From: STC-54 sp964504665
GTDB taxonomy: Bacteria; Patescibacteriota; Microgenomatia; Daviesbacterales; UBA10151
Direction of reading: 5' to 3'
Length of the DNA stretch: 64,000 bases
NCBI GenBank assembly: GCA_964504665.1
Contig: CAZDEH010000003.1
Location: 1-64,000, forward strand
Of this stretch, positions 51,386-59,158 are shown piece by piece (within the stretch, counting starts at the first letter, position 1; every line of letters begins with the position of its first letter). The notes beneath the pieces were generated by a model, which was not told where the DNA came from, searched no databases, and worked only from the letters and a program-made list of their open reading frames with translations. Both the position numbers and the translations under genes were made by a program.

Positions 51386-52105
51386 TTAATTATACCCTGC
51401 GAGTCTTGCCCGTACAACTAAACGGTTGATAGTCGTTCCCGGAGGGTCACAGGTTTGCAAAGTTAAGACAGGTTGGTCATAGGTTTGGACTAAAAAATTT
51501 ATGTTACTTGGCTCAGTGATGGTTTTATCATAAACAATATAATCAAAACGTTTGCCTTTATAAAAAAGTATGATCTTATCTCCAGTATCCATCTTTCCCA
51601 GAAGATAAAACACAGCATTGTACCTTACTACATCCCAGGGGGCATTTACTGAGTGGGAAAATAAATAAATATTACCATTTTCCCCAGGGAATACAGTACC
51701 TTTAGCATGAGCTATACCTTGTGACAATGCCTGCATATATTCTTTTTCATTACCCGGATCAACATTCGCAATAATTTTAGCATTAGCATTTATTTTTTCT
51801 ATCACAATTCCAAAATCGGTTGAGACAGGAACAATTGTTTTTTGCTCTTCACCAAATATATCACCAAAACCAGATCTATTTTCTTTAGGTGTGGGTGTTA
51901 ATGTGGGGATTTCTTCCCCCACGGATGTAACTACTTTAGGTAAAACTGCTTTTCTCCCTGTAGCTTCCCCTAAATTATACTTAACCTCTTCCAAAGAAAC
52001 CGGTTCAATAATCAAAATCACGGTCACAATACCTATTAATATAAACAAATAGCTCAAAAAATGAACTATAAAAGCACTATAATAGTGTGATAATATTTTT
52101 TTCAT
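51386..52105 (-). CDS. Sortase
   Basis: 239 residues from the ATG ending at 52105. An N-terminal membrane helix (FIVHFLSYLFILIGIVTVIL) is followed by a linker and the sortase barrel. The catalytic His is in NIYLFSHSVNAP, the Cys in LTLQTCDPPGTT and the Arg in NRLVVRARL. It joins sorting-signal proteins to surface acceptors. No clear LPXTG-type substrate is encoded beside it, although several anchored surface proteins are in the window. The start lies only 3 nt after the 3' end of tRNA-Arg. Confidence 0.9.
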   Translation of the reverse strand: MKKILSHYYSAFIVHFLSYLFILIGIVTVILIIEPVSLEEVKYNLGEATGRKAVLPKVVTSVGEEIPTLTPTPKENRSGFGDIFGEEQKTIVPVSTDFGIVIEKINANAKIIANVDPGNEKEYMQALSQGIAHAKGTVFPGENGNIYLFSHSVNAPWDVVRYNAVFYLLGKMDTGDKIILFYKGKRFDYIVYDKTITEPSNINFLVQTYDQPVLTLQTCDPPGTTINRLVVRARLAGYN

Positions 52106-52108
52106 CAG

Positions 52109-52181
52109 TATCCCTGGAGGGATTTGCACCCCCGACCTTTCCCTTAGGACGGGACCGCTCTATCTACTGAGCTACAGGGAC
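52109..52181 (-). tRNA. tRNA-Arg (anticodon CCT), atypical D/T loops
   Basis: Acceptor GTCCCTG/CAGGGAT, D arm GCTC-AGTAGATA-GAGC, anticodon loop GTCCTAA, T arm GGGGG-TGCAAAT-CCCTC. The D-loop differs from the common AGTGGATA by A for G18, and the T-loop has G for T55, the same paired change as in tRNA-Thr(TGT). The outermost anticodon-stem pair is G-A. No CCA encoded. Confidence 0.9.
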
Positions 52182-52249
52182 AAAACATCTATAATAATGA
52201 TTATACCAGTTATAATTGTTATAATCTTCTAAATTATACGGGGACTAGT

Positions 52250-52340
52250 TCACCCGCCTGCTAGCGCCTGAGCGCCCGCCTGCTTCGATAGGCGAAGCAT
52301 TTCGGGCAGGCAGCGATGGCGGGCAGGTCGGTAGCCCGCC
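52250..52340. repeat. GC-rich inverted repeat cluster
   Basis: GCCCGCCTGC, TTCGATAGGCGAAGCATTTC, and GGGCAGGC/GGGCAGGT motifs are mutually complementary and fold into nested hairpins between tRNA-Arg and tRNA-Pro. The region is strikingly GC-rich relative to its surroundings. It is of the CCTGCC/GGCAGG repeat type also seen in argS (57361-57379). Confidence 0.7.
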
Positions 52341-52347
52341 AAAATTT

Positions 52348-52419
52348 CGGGGATTGGCGCAGTGGTAGCGCGCTCGGTTCGGGACCGAGAGACCGGCAGT
52401 TCAAATCTGCCATCCCCGA
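52348..52419 (+). tRNA. tRNA-Pro (anticodon CGG)
   Basis: Acceptor CGGGGAT/ATCCCCG, D arm GCGC-AGTGGTA-GCGC, anticodon arm CTCGG-TTCGGGA-CCGAG, T arm GGCAG-TTCAAAT-CTGCC, discriminator A. Fully canonical. CCA not encoded. Confidence 0.95.
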
Positions 52420-52437
52420 CAAATAGAAGACTAAAAA

Positions 52438-53295
52438 TTAAGCTGAAAGAGAGTCTGGTTCTGTAGTTAACAATCTACTGTCTAAATCACGAGGATTATA
52501 GCTGATGGCCCTTAAGGCACTTACCACCAGTGACCCACGCTCTTCAAACACCCTTTGTATTGCTAGAAGTTCTCTTCCTCTACCAACACCCAACATCCTC
52601 TTAGGTTCTTTTTCTGAAAAAATAAACATGGATTTTCTAGTTGCAACAGATCGTCCTGCAAGCTCCATGACTATTCTTCTTAACTCCCCAACTTCTCTTT
52701 GCACAGATAAAATAGAATCACTGCCATGTACCAAATTATTGGGCAGGTTTTCTTCAATGGCATGTCTCCCGCGGATAGAATCCGGGTCTGCCTGTTTGGG
52801 GTGAGTTGCCCCCATTCTACCTCTCCACCAGCTGACAGCATCTCCCTGCTCACGGTAAATTAACATAAAGGTTAAGGGGCCTGACTGAGCATGGCTGGAA
52901 ATCATATCCCAAATCTCTCTAGGATATTTATCCTTAGCATCCTGATAAAATCGTTCTACATCATGGTTTGAGAGTTTGGTAGAAAAAGTAAAAACAACAT
53001 TATCATGCTCAGTCTCATCCATAAGCATATCTGCAGCTGCTTGGTCATCAGAAGACAATCCCTTACTTACATTTACCTGAGGTTTAATTAACCCTAAGGT
53101 TATTTTCCCCTCTGCTATAAGCTTGTCAAGTTCCGGATGATGTAATACCTTATTAATTCTATTTAATTTTTGCTGTTCCAACTCTCCTAAAGCTACTTCA
53201 CCGGAACGGATACCATCTGTAACCTCCGCTGCTAATCCTCTGTTATGAGAATTAAATACATATGGTGTTTCTATATTAAATATTTCTCTACTCAT
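52438..53295 (-). CDS. NDK-like protein with extensions
   Basis: 285 residues. The nucleoside diphosphate kinase fold is visible: ITLGLIKPQVN for the first strand (usual TxxMIKPD), SGPLTFMLIYREQGDAVSWW, a phosphate loop GATHPKQADPDSIRG, then NLVHGSDSILSVQREV with the phosphohistidine in NxxHGSDS. About 60 residues precede and 75 follow the NDK core. NDK balances NTP pools. The extensions are unusual and the first motif is divergent, so activity is likely but unproven. Confidence 0.8.
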   Translation of the reverse strand: MSREIFNIETPYVFNSHNRGLAAEVTDGIRSGEVALGELEQQKLNRINKVLHHPELDKLIAEGKITLGLIKPQVNVSKGLSSDDQAAADMLMDETEHDNVVFTFSTKLSNHDVERFYQDAKDKYPREIWDMISSHAQSGPLTFMLIYREQGDAVSWWRGRMGATHPKQADPDSIRGRHAIEENLPNNLVHGSDSILSVQREVGELRRIVMELAGRSVATRKSMFIFSEKEPKRMLGVGRGRELLAIQRVFEERGSLVVSALRAISYNPRDLDSRLLTTEPDSLSA

Positions 53296-53315
53296 TTTTT
53301 TGGCGCTTCCCTTTC

Positions 53316-53465
53316 TTATTTCTTTTTATCAAGGAATTTTATAAAATTATCCAGAACTTGAATCTCTTTGAGGATTTTTTTCTTTTTAATGTTCTGCTTA
53401 TTATCCTGATCGCTTATCATTATTGCATCAAAAAACAGATTGACTTTTTTTGTGAAGCCACGATA
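53316..53465 (-). pseudogene. Remnant resembling a C-terminal aminoacyl-tRNA synthetase helix domain
   Basis: The minus-strand frame after a TGA near 53466 reads YRGFTKKVNLFFDAIMISDQ, then DNKQNIKKKKILKEIQVLDN and FIKFLDKKK to TAA at 53316. VNxFFDxxxVM...N is the pattern at the C-terminus of GlyRS-beta. The rest of the gene is missing. No start codon fits except an internal ATG. Likely a decayed fragment, but a chance match cannot be excluded. Confidence 0.4.
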
Positions 53466-53568
53466 TCATAGCATCTTATTGTCTAAAATTCAAGTAGCTA
53501 TCCACCACAAAAAATCTGTGAATTTCACAGCTAACGAGACTTAAAAAGTTTATTAGCCCAAGAAGAAA

Positions 53569-54642
53569 TTACTCTTCTGTTAAAATTTTAGCCATTTGTT
53601 TAAGTAAAGCTACCACTACCGGAGCAGGCATCAAACTATGAGATTCCACTCCTTGGTTATCTTGCACTACCCAAGGACTTTCATGAGTACTCACGGTCTT
53701 GGTTTGTTCATCAAATTGATAGCTAAAAGCAGGTGTCAGCTCATATTTATCAAAAAGTTCTTCTGCCTGGCTTACAGGAATAGAATTCCGCAACAGTATG
53801 TTGGGGATACCGGAAAGTTTAAAAGACTCATCTATAATTTCCTGATCTTTTGCAAGCCTCTCTTTAATTGGGTCTATCCCTAATTCATCACCCTCTTTAC
53901 TAACCATAATGGCTTTATTGCAAGATGGATTATCGCATCTCAGATAATATTCTTTTGTCTTTTCATCATATTCTACAATAGAGGTTGGTAATAATCTGAT
54001 GTTGCGTGGAGCTTGACAGATAGGACAGATCCGGCGGAATTTAATTCTTTCATTGATCACAGAGTCCGGAATATCAATCAAAATGTACATGTCTTGATCC
54101 GCTCCTCTCCCAACAATTTCCTTAAAATATAATGAGCAAGATATTTGATCAATTTCTCGCGGGTATCCATCCAGAAAAACACTTTTTCCGGCTAACTCAT
54201 CAAATTTTACCCTGAGCATTGCCAGGATAAACTCTGAGGGGAGTAATTTACTGGCAGAACGACCCAAGAATCTTTCAACTGCCTCGTCAAAACTCAAAGG
54301 TCCCCTATAAAATGATTTTAATTTTTTGCCTTGCTCACCTTTAGAATAATTCTCCCAATCAGCATGTACTTCCCTCACCAAATCACCCACAGAAAGATGA
54401 ACTATTTTTTCTTTTCCGATCAAATTGGAAAATATTTTTGAATACGTTCCTTTACCGGCATTCTTTTTCCCCACAAAGAAAGCAATGAAGTTTCGTTTTT
54501 CTAAAGCTTTTTTGATAATTTCAATTTCTTTTCCTGTTTTAGCTTGAAAATACGCCTGCAACGAATCGGGATTGGTTAAATCATAAACTTTAGTCACATC
54601 TTGTGTTTTAGCACCAATTAAAGGAAAATTAGTTTTTGTCAT
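53569..54642 (-). CDS. Adenylate-kinase-like nucleoside monophosphate kinase, enlarged
   Basis: 357 residues. The P-loop is KKNAGKGTYS, with VHLSVGDLVREV for the NMP site, FLDGYPREIDQI for the GFPR motif, and NERIKFRRICPICQAPRNIR, then RCDNPSC for a zinc LID (CxxC..CxxxxC). The core is about 220 residues. About 45 come before it and more than 90 after, so it is longer than normal Adk (215). It shares a 1-base overlap with the metallophosphoesterase gene. It probably phosphorylates AMP, but the extra parts may alter specificity. Confidence 0.82.
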   Translation of the reverse strand: MTKTNFPLIGAKTQDVTKVYDLTNPDSLQAYFQAKTGKEIEIIKKALEKRNFIAFFVGKKNAGKGTYSKIFSNLIGKEKIVHLSVGDLVREVHADWENYSKGEQGKKLKSFYRGPLSFDEAVERFLGRSASKLLPSEFILAMLRVKFDELAGKSVFLDGYPREIDQISCSLYFKEIVGRGADQDMYILIDIPDSVINERIKFRRICPICQAPRNIRLLPTSIVEYDEKTKEYYLRCDNPSCNKAIMVSKEGDELGIDPIKERLAKDQEIIDESFKLSGIPNILLRNSIPVSQAEELFDKYELTPAFSYQFDEQTKTVSTHESPWVVQDNQGVESHSLMPAPVVVALLKQMAKILTEE

Positions 54643-55781
54643 TATTCCACCTCTATATCTGAAATATTGTAACTGCCATCAGCATAAACGTCAACGGTAG
54701 CAAATCTGGGAGCCTCTGTATTCCGTTCTTTGGTTATTGCTCCAACTGTAACCATATTCATATTACTTGCCATATCAGTGTATGAAGTATATGCATGAAT
54801 ATCACCGGCAAAGATTCCTGCCACACCCGCATTTTTAAAATTATTTAGCAGCTCCTTAGCCTGCTCTTTAATTTTAGTATTTTCCAATATGGCTGGATCT
54901 GTTTTTCTGGCAGAGCCCGCTTCGCCGAATCGAGACGAGTCCGCTTCGCCAGTCTTGCGAGGCGAGCCCATGACTTGATCTGAGGTTGGATGAACCAATG
55001 GTTCATGTAGAAAGATATAGATTGACTTAGATTGATTAGTCTGCACCTTATTTAATTCATTTTTTAACCAGTTAAATTGTAAATCGTCTACCCCATTATA
55101 ATTATCAGAGTTAAAAGTAAGAATAAATCTGACACCGGAATCGGAAAAAGCCTGATAAGGCATACCAAATACCTGGCTATAATTATTGACCGCAACACTA
55201 CCTTTATCCCGAGAGTCCCACAAATCATGATCTCCCGGGATGACATAAAAAGGTAAGCCGCTTGTCTCAAAAACCTGCTTGGCATCCTCCAACTCCTTAA
55301 TTGTTCCCACATCACTAAAATCTCCCAAACCAATCACAAACTTTGCTCCACCTGCTTTAGCTTGAGCTAAGGCTTTTTTTAAATCTTCATTGTTGTTATG
55401 TGAATCTGCTACAAGGGCAAATTTAAAAAGCGGAGATCCGCTTTTCTTTGTGGGACGGGAAGTATTGTTATTTTCCGGTGCATCGTTGTTATTCAAGGAC
55501 AATTTTAGATCTTTAGCAGGACTAAAACTTAAGACACCGGCAATCATTTTGGTCGTTTCCTCTGAAGTAATAAGCCCAATAATTGCCTGTTTAGGGTTAG
55601 CTGGAAACTCATTCACAGCTTTCGTAATAGGATCACCCTCAAGTATATTCCCTGAAAAATATTTAAAAGCCTGAATCAGAGCTACTCCTAAAATTAAAAA
55701 TAAAACCAGGGAAATAAACAGCCTCAAGATAGTCAAAGGCAGTGGTACTCCGTGTCTCCGATTTTCAGACCGATGAAACAT
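54642..55781 (-). CDS. Membrane-anchored calcineurin-like metallophosphoesterase
   Basis: 379 residues. An N-terminal helix (LRLFISLVLFLILGVALIQA) anchors the protein. The metal motifs are DSH in FALVADSHNN, GDFSD in GLGDFSDVG, GDHD in VIPGDHDLW, FLHEP, and GDIHAY. A repeat-derived insertion (GSPRKTGEADSSRFGEAGSA) lies between the last two. The catalytic domain is predicted to face outwards. The substrate is unknown. It is the last upstream partner of the adenylate-kinase-like gene. Confidence 0.88.
   Translation of the reverse strand: MFHRSENRRHGVPLPLTILRLFISLVLFLILGVALIQAFKYFSGNILEGDPITKAVNEFPANPKQAIIGLITSEETTKMIAGVLSFSPAKDLKLSLNNNDAPENNNTSRPTKKSGSPLFKFALVADSHNNNEDLKKALAQAKAGGAKFVIGLGDFSDVGTIKELEDAKQVFETSGLPFYVIPGDHDLWDSRDKGSVAVNNYSQVFGMPYQAFSDSGVRFILTFNSDNYNGVDDLQFNWLKNELNKVQTNQSKSIYIFLHEPLVHPTSDQVMGSPRKTGEADSSRFGEAGSARKTDPAILENTKIKEQAKELLNNFKNAGVAGIFAGDIHAYTSYTDMASNMNMVTVGAITKERNTEAPRFATVDVYADGSYNISDIEVE
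54914..54970 (-). repeat. Family C element encoding GSPR...GEAGS, in the phosphoesterase gene
   Basis: On the minus strand GGGCTCGCCTCGCAAGACTG and GGCGAAGCGGGCT frame the unit, with a duplicated GGCGAAGCGGRCT. It is in frame and GC-rich. A relative lies at 60233-60273. Confidence 0.75.
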
Positions 55782-55798
55782 AATATTAATTATACACG

Positions 55799-57433
55799 CT
55801 ACATTCTTTCCGGCGCTTCAATCCCCATAATTTTAAGTGTATTACCCAAAACAATTTTGCAGGCTGAAACTAAAGCCAGTCTGGATTTTTTTAAATCATC
55901 CGTTTCAGCATTAAGTACTCTGCAGGATTCATAAAACTTATGGAATAAATCTGCCAATTTTATAACATAAGCTGTTAATTTATGAACATGATAGGTTTCC
56001 GCTATCTCTGCTATCAAATCAGGAAACTGAACTAAATGTTTAATTAAGGATAGTTCTAAGTGATTTAATTTAGCCACGCCAAGCGAGGCTTGGGAGCCCA
56101 CATCGGCTTTATTTAAAATATTAGACATTCTGGCATGAGCATATTTAACATAATAGACAGGGTTTTTTTGTGATTTTTCTTTGGCTAAATCCAGATCAAA
56201 ATTCATATGAGTATGCATATCATACATTAGAAAGAAAAAACGGATTTCGTCTTTACCAATTGTCTGCAATAGCTCATCCAAAGCAACATAAGTACCTGCC
56301 CTTTTACTCATTCTTACTTCTTGTCCATTTTTTATAAGCTTCACCATCTGGAATAGGACAAAATCTAACCACTCAGTTTTAGTAATAGCTTCCACACTCA
56401 ACTTTAATCTAACTACATAACTATGATGGTCAGCTCCCAGAAAATTTATCCTTTTTACGTAACCACGCTTGAACATCTCCAGGTGATGAATAATATCTGG
56501 CAGCAAATAGGTGGGTTCGGCTCTACCACGCACATCAACTGACGTCATCAACACCCGATCTTTTTCATCCCCAAATTGACTTGATTTGAACCAGACTGCT
56601 CCGTCTTTTTTATAAGATAATCCTTTCTCTTCTAATAATTTAACTGTTTTTTGGATTAAATCTCTTTCATGCAGACTTCGTTCGGAATAATACTCATCAA
56701 ATTTAATTCCCATTTTTTTTATTGCCGGCTTAATTTCATGATCCATAAGATAATCTGCCAGGATATAACCTAATTCCTGAGACTCTAAATCCAGTTTGTC
56801 TACAAATTTAACAGCTAATTCTTTAATATATTCACCCTGATAATGTTCTTCTTTAGACTCAATTTTTCCTGCAGCAGAGAGCACAGATTCACCAAGTATT
56901 CTGATCTGATTACCAGTATCATTAACATAATATTCTCTATTGACCTCAAATCCATTCCAGCTTAAAACGTTAGCTAGTGTATCCCCAAGTGACCCTCCCC
57001 TACCATTAGCTAGTGTTAAAGGACCTGTTGGATTAGCAGAAATATACTCAACCTGAATTTTTTTACCCTTCCCAAAATCAGACTTGCCAAAATCTTCACC
57101 CTCTTTTAAAATAACCTCCAAGCTTTTTACTAATATCTCATCTTTAATATAAAAGTTAATAAAGCCCGGACCAGCAACTTCTATTTTATCCAAATATGGA
57201 AGGGTTCTTAAATTTTCCAAAATTTTATTAGCAATCTCTTGCGAAGTTTGCTTGCCTTTTTCTGATTTCTGTTTAGCAAGCTGCAAAGCGATGTTCGAAG
57301 TATAGTCTCCAAAGGATGAATTTTGTGGAATATCACAAACTATATCAATGGTTTTAAAAACCTGCCTGTCGGCAGGCAGACCTAAATCTTCTACAGCTTT
57401 TTTTAAGTCACCAACTAACTGCTGCTTAATCAT
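55799..57433 (-). CDS. argS: Arginyl-tRNA synthetase
   Basis: 544 residues. Charges tRNA-Arg. The N-terminal Add1 domain precedes the catalytic core. ISANPTGPLTLANGRGG is at the HIGH motif, with the His residues replaced (TLANGRG for HIGHARG), a variant also seen in some other bacteria. The KMSKS loop is VRMSKRAGTYV. The anticodon-binding DALR domain is at the end (LTAYVIKLADLFHKFYES). A palindrome encodes LPADRQ (57361) and another encodes GSQASLGVA (56073). tRNA-Arg lies 4 kb away. Confidence 0.93.
   Translation of the reverse strand: MIKQQLVGDLKKAVEDLGLPADRQVFKTIDIVCDIPQNSSFGDYTSNIALQLAKQKSEKGKQTSQEIANKILENLRTLPYLDKIEVAGPGFINFYIKDEILVKSLEVILKEGEDFGKSDFGKGKKIQVEYISANPTGPLTLANGRGGSLGDTLANVLSWNGFEVNREYYVNDTGNQIRILGESVLSAAGKIESKEEHYQGEYIKELAVKFVDKLDLESQELGYILADYLMDHEIKPAIKKMGIKFDEYYSERSLHERDLIQKTVKLLEEKGLSYKKDGAVWFKSSQFGDEKDRVLMTSVDVRGRAEPTYLLPDIIHHLEMFKRGYVKRINFLGADHHSYVVRLKLSVEAITKTEWLDFVLFQMVKLIKNGQEVRMSKRAGTYVALDELLQTIGKDEIRFFFLMYDMHTHMNFDLDLAKEKSQKNPVYYVKYAHARMSNILNKADVGSQASLGVAKLNHLELSLIKHLVQFPDLIAEIAETYHVHKLTAYVIKLADLFHKFYESCRVLNAETDDLKKSRLALVSACKIVLGNTLKIMGIEAPERM
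56073..56099 (-). repeat. Family A-like palindrome in argS
   Basis: On the minus strand GGGCTCCCAAGC-CTC-GCTTGGCGTGGC, of which CCAAGC/GCTTGG is perfect. It encodes GSQASLGVA, close to the ASQA-type peptides and in the same phase. Confidence 0.55.
57361..57379 (-). repeat. CTGCCTG/CAGGCAG palindrome in argS
   Basis: CTGCCTGCCGACAGGCAGG on the minus strand, encoding LPADRQ in frame in the N-terminal domain. The same CCTGCC/GGCAGG type occurs between the tRNA genes at 52250-52340. Confidence 0.65.
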
Positions 57434-57458
57434 AAATTAATCATAACATATATACGAT

Positions 57459-57539
57459 GGGTGGTGCGAGTCGGGGCGCCCCATCGAACACCCGCAACGA
57501 AGTGAGGATGTCGGATGGGGCTGACGAGCAATAGGACCC
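57459..57539. repeat. Family B element, intergenic copy
   Basis: It shares GGGTGGTGCGAG(T)CGGGGCGCCCCAT and ATGGGGCTG(A)CGAGCAATAGGACCC with the copy in GT4 but has a different, longer loop. Outer GATGGGT/ACCCATC arms pair. It fills most of the gap between argS and the ComEC gene, ending at its stop. Confidence 0.82.
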
Positions 57540-57540
57540 A

Positions 57541-58533
57541 TCATTTTTTTGATAATTTCCATACCCCTACTCCCAACATTAAATAATACCCTATCCACAT
57601 CAATATCCCTGTTTGGTTAATATTAATACTGGCCCCAGGTATTTTGGAAAATAGCTGAACGATATAAATAAAGTAGGTCAGTAAAATTCCCGGTATTAAA
57701 CCCACAATTTGACCCAAGAGTTGACTGATCAAACCTAAAATCATAGCCACAAAACCTGAAATCATCACGATTGGCACACTCCAAAGAACTAAACTATTTG
57801 TAAGGAGTCCTGCAATAGAAATTTGATTAAAATTATAGGCAATCACTGGTAATACCATCAGTTGAGCAGCTAAAGTTACGGCAAAATCTTCTCTCATTAG
57901 CTTGGGGATCTTTTTTATAGCTTCAGAAAAAATTGGAGCTACCACTATTACTCCAAATGTAGCCAGAAAACTGAGCTGAAAAGAAATATTTAGCAACCAA
58001 TTTGGTTGATAAAGTAACATCAGGCCTCCGGTAAACAGTAAAATCCACCAACCAGTTCCCTCCCTGCCTAACAGCTTTCCTGTATAGGAGAGTCCTGCCA
58101 TAATAGCCGCCCTAACTACCGGCACTCCAAAGCCTGTTAACACACTATAAAATATAATTACTCCTAAAGTGAATATTATTGTTTTTCTCCTGCCTAATAA
58201 ACTTACCAGACTCATGACAAATCCTGCCAAAATAGTTAAATTTTGACCTGAAACTACCACAATATGAATGGTTGAAGTTATCTGTAATTGCTTTTTAAAA
58301 TAAAATGGTAAACTCGACTGATTCCCTAAAATAATGCCTGAAAGTAGGGCTGACTGAGGATAAGGTAAGATACGGTCAATAGTTTGAGATAGCGACGATC
58401 TAAGAGGCAAAAATAGCTGAACACCTTCTTCTTTATAAGTGGGGTCAACTCCCCCAATTTGGATTACCCTAAAACTAAATAATATAGCCCAAATTATGAT
58501 AATCCCAATAATAACCTTGTACATTGTTACCAA
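57541..58533 (-). CDS. comEC: ComEC/Rec2-type competence channel core
   Basis: 330 residues of the competence domain with about eight helices. The family signatures ALLSGIILGNQSSLP, HIVVVSGQNLTILAGFV, GFGVPVVRAAIMAGLSYTGK and WLLNISFQLSFLATFGVIVV are present. The N-terminal OB-like domain and the C-terminal metallo-beta-lactamase domain of classical ComEC are missing. It would pass single-stranded DNA across the membrane. Overlaps the ComEA-like gene by 7 bases. Confidence 0.9.
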   Translation of the reverse strand: MVTMYKVIIGIIIIWAILFSFRVIQIGGVDPTYKEEGVQLFLPLRSSLSQTIDRILPYPQSALLSGIILGNQSSLPFYFKKQLQITSTIHIVVVSGQNLTILAGFVMSLVSLLGRRKTIIFTLGVIIFYSVLTGFGVPVVRAAIMAGLSYTGKLLGREGTGWWILLFTGGLMLLYQPNWLLNISFQLSFLATFGVIVVAPIFSEAIKKIPKLMREDFAVTLAAQLMVLPVIAYNFNQISIAGLLTNSLVLWSVPIVMISGFVAMILGLISQLLGQIVGLIPGILLTYFIYIVQLFSKIPGASININQTGILMWIGYYLMLGVGVWKLSKK

Positions 58534-59156
58534 ACATTAACTAACCCCTTGATCTTTTCATAAACTGACCTGGAGACTACTTTTTTAGTTAAGAGATCCT
58601 CTATGCCTGAATATGGTCTATTATCAATAATTTTCTGGGCAGTAACCGGTCCAACACCAGATAATTTATCTAAATCAGCCGGGGTGGCAGTGTTAATATT
58701 TATAAGTACTTGCTGGTTTGAAATGGTGTCATTTGACACCAACACAGAACTTACCTGTGATGTTTCCCCTGTTGATGGCACATAAATCTTCATTCCATCT
58801 ACCACCTTTTGGGCTAAATTTATAGTTTTTGATAAATATGTCGGGTCTACTGACTCTGTTACTCCTCCGGCTATTTTTAGGGCATCTTCAACCCTAGCAT
58901 CAAAAGGCAATGAATAAACACCGGGAGTTTTTACTGCACCTGAAACATCAACTTTTACTTCTTGTACTTTTTTAACACCGCTGACTTCAGAAGCAGAAAC
59001 TAAAGGTGGTAATTGTTTTGAGGACTTAATGAAAGTTTTGGGGATAATCCCGGAAGAAATAATACCACCAATCAGTAGAACAAAACCCACTATTCCCACA
59101 ATAATTGGCACTTTTAATCTAGCTAGCGAATCATCCAGATTACTTTCCAAGTTCAT
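58527..59156 (-). CDS. comEA: ComEA-like DNA-binding protein
   Basis: 209 residues from the ATG ending at 59156, since the eight residues before it are not needed. A membrane helix (VPIIVGIVGFVLLIGGIISS) is followed by an SLBB domain (VDVSGAVKTPGVYSLPFDAR, VEDALKIAGGVTESVDPTYL) and a C-terminal helix-hairpin-helix (ININTATPADLDKLSGVGPV). It binds incoming DNA outside the membrane and hands it to ComEC, encoded just downstream. Confidence 0.93.
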   Translation of the reverse strand: MNLESNLDDSLARLKVPIIVGIVGFVLLIGGIISSGIIPKTFIKSSKQLPPLVSASEVSGVKKVQEVKVDVSGAVKTPGVYSLPFDARVEDALKIAGGVTESVDPTYLSKTINLAQKVVDGMKIYVPSTGETSQVSSVLVSNDTISNQQVLININTATPADLDKLSGVGPVTAQKIIDNRPYSGIEDLLTKKVVSRSVYEKIKGLVNVW

Positions 59157-59158
59157 AT

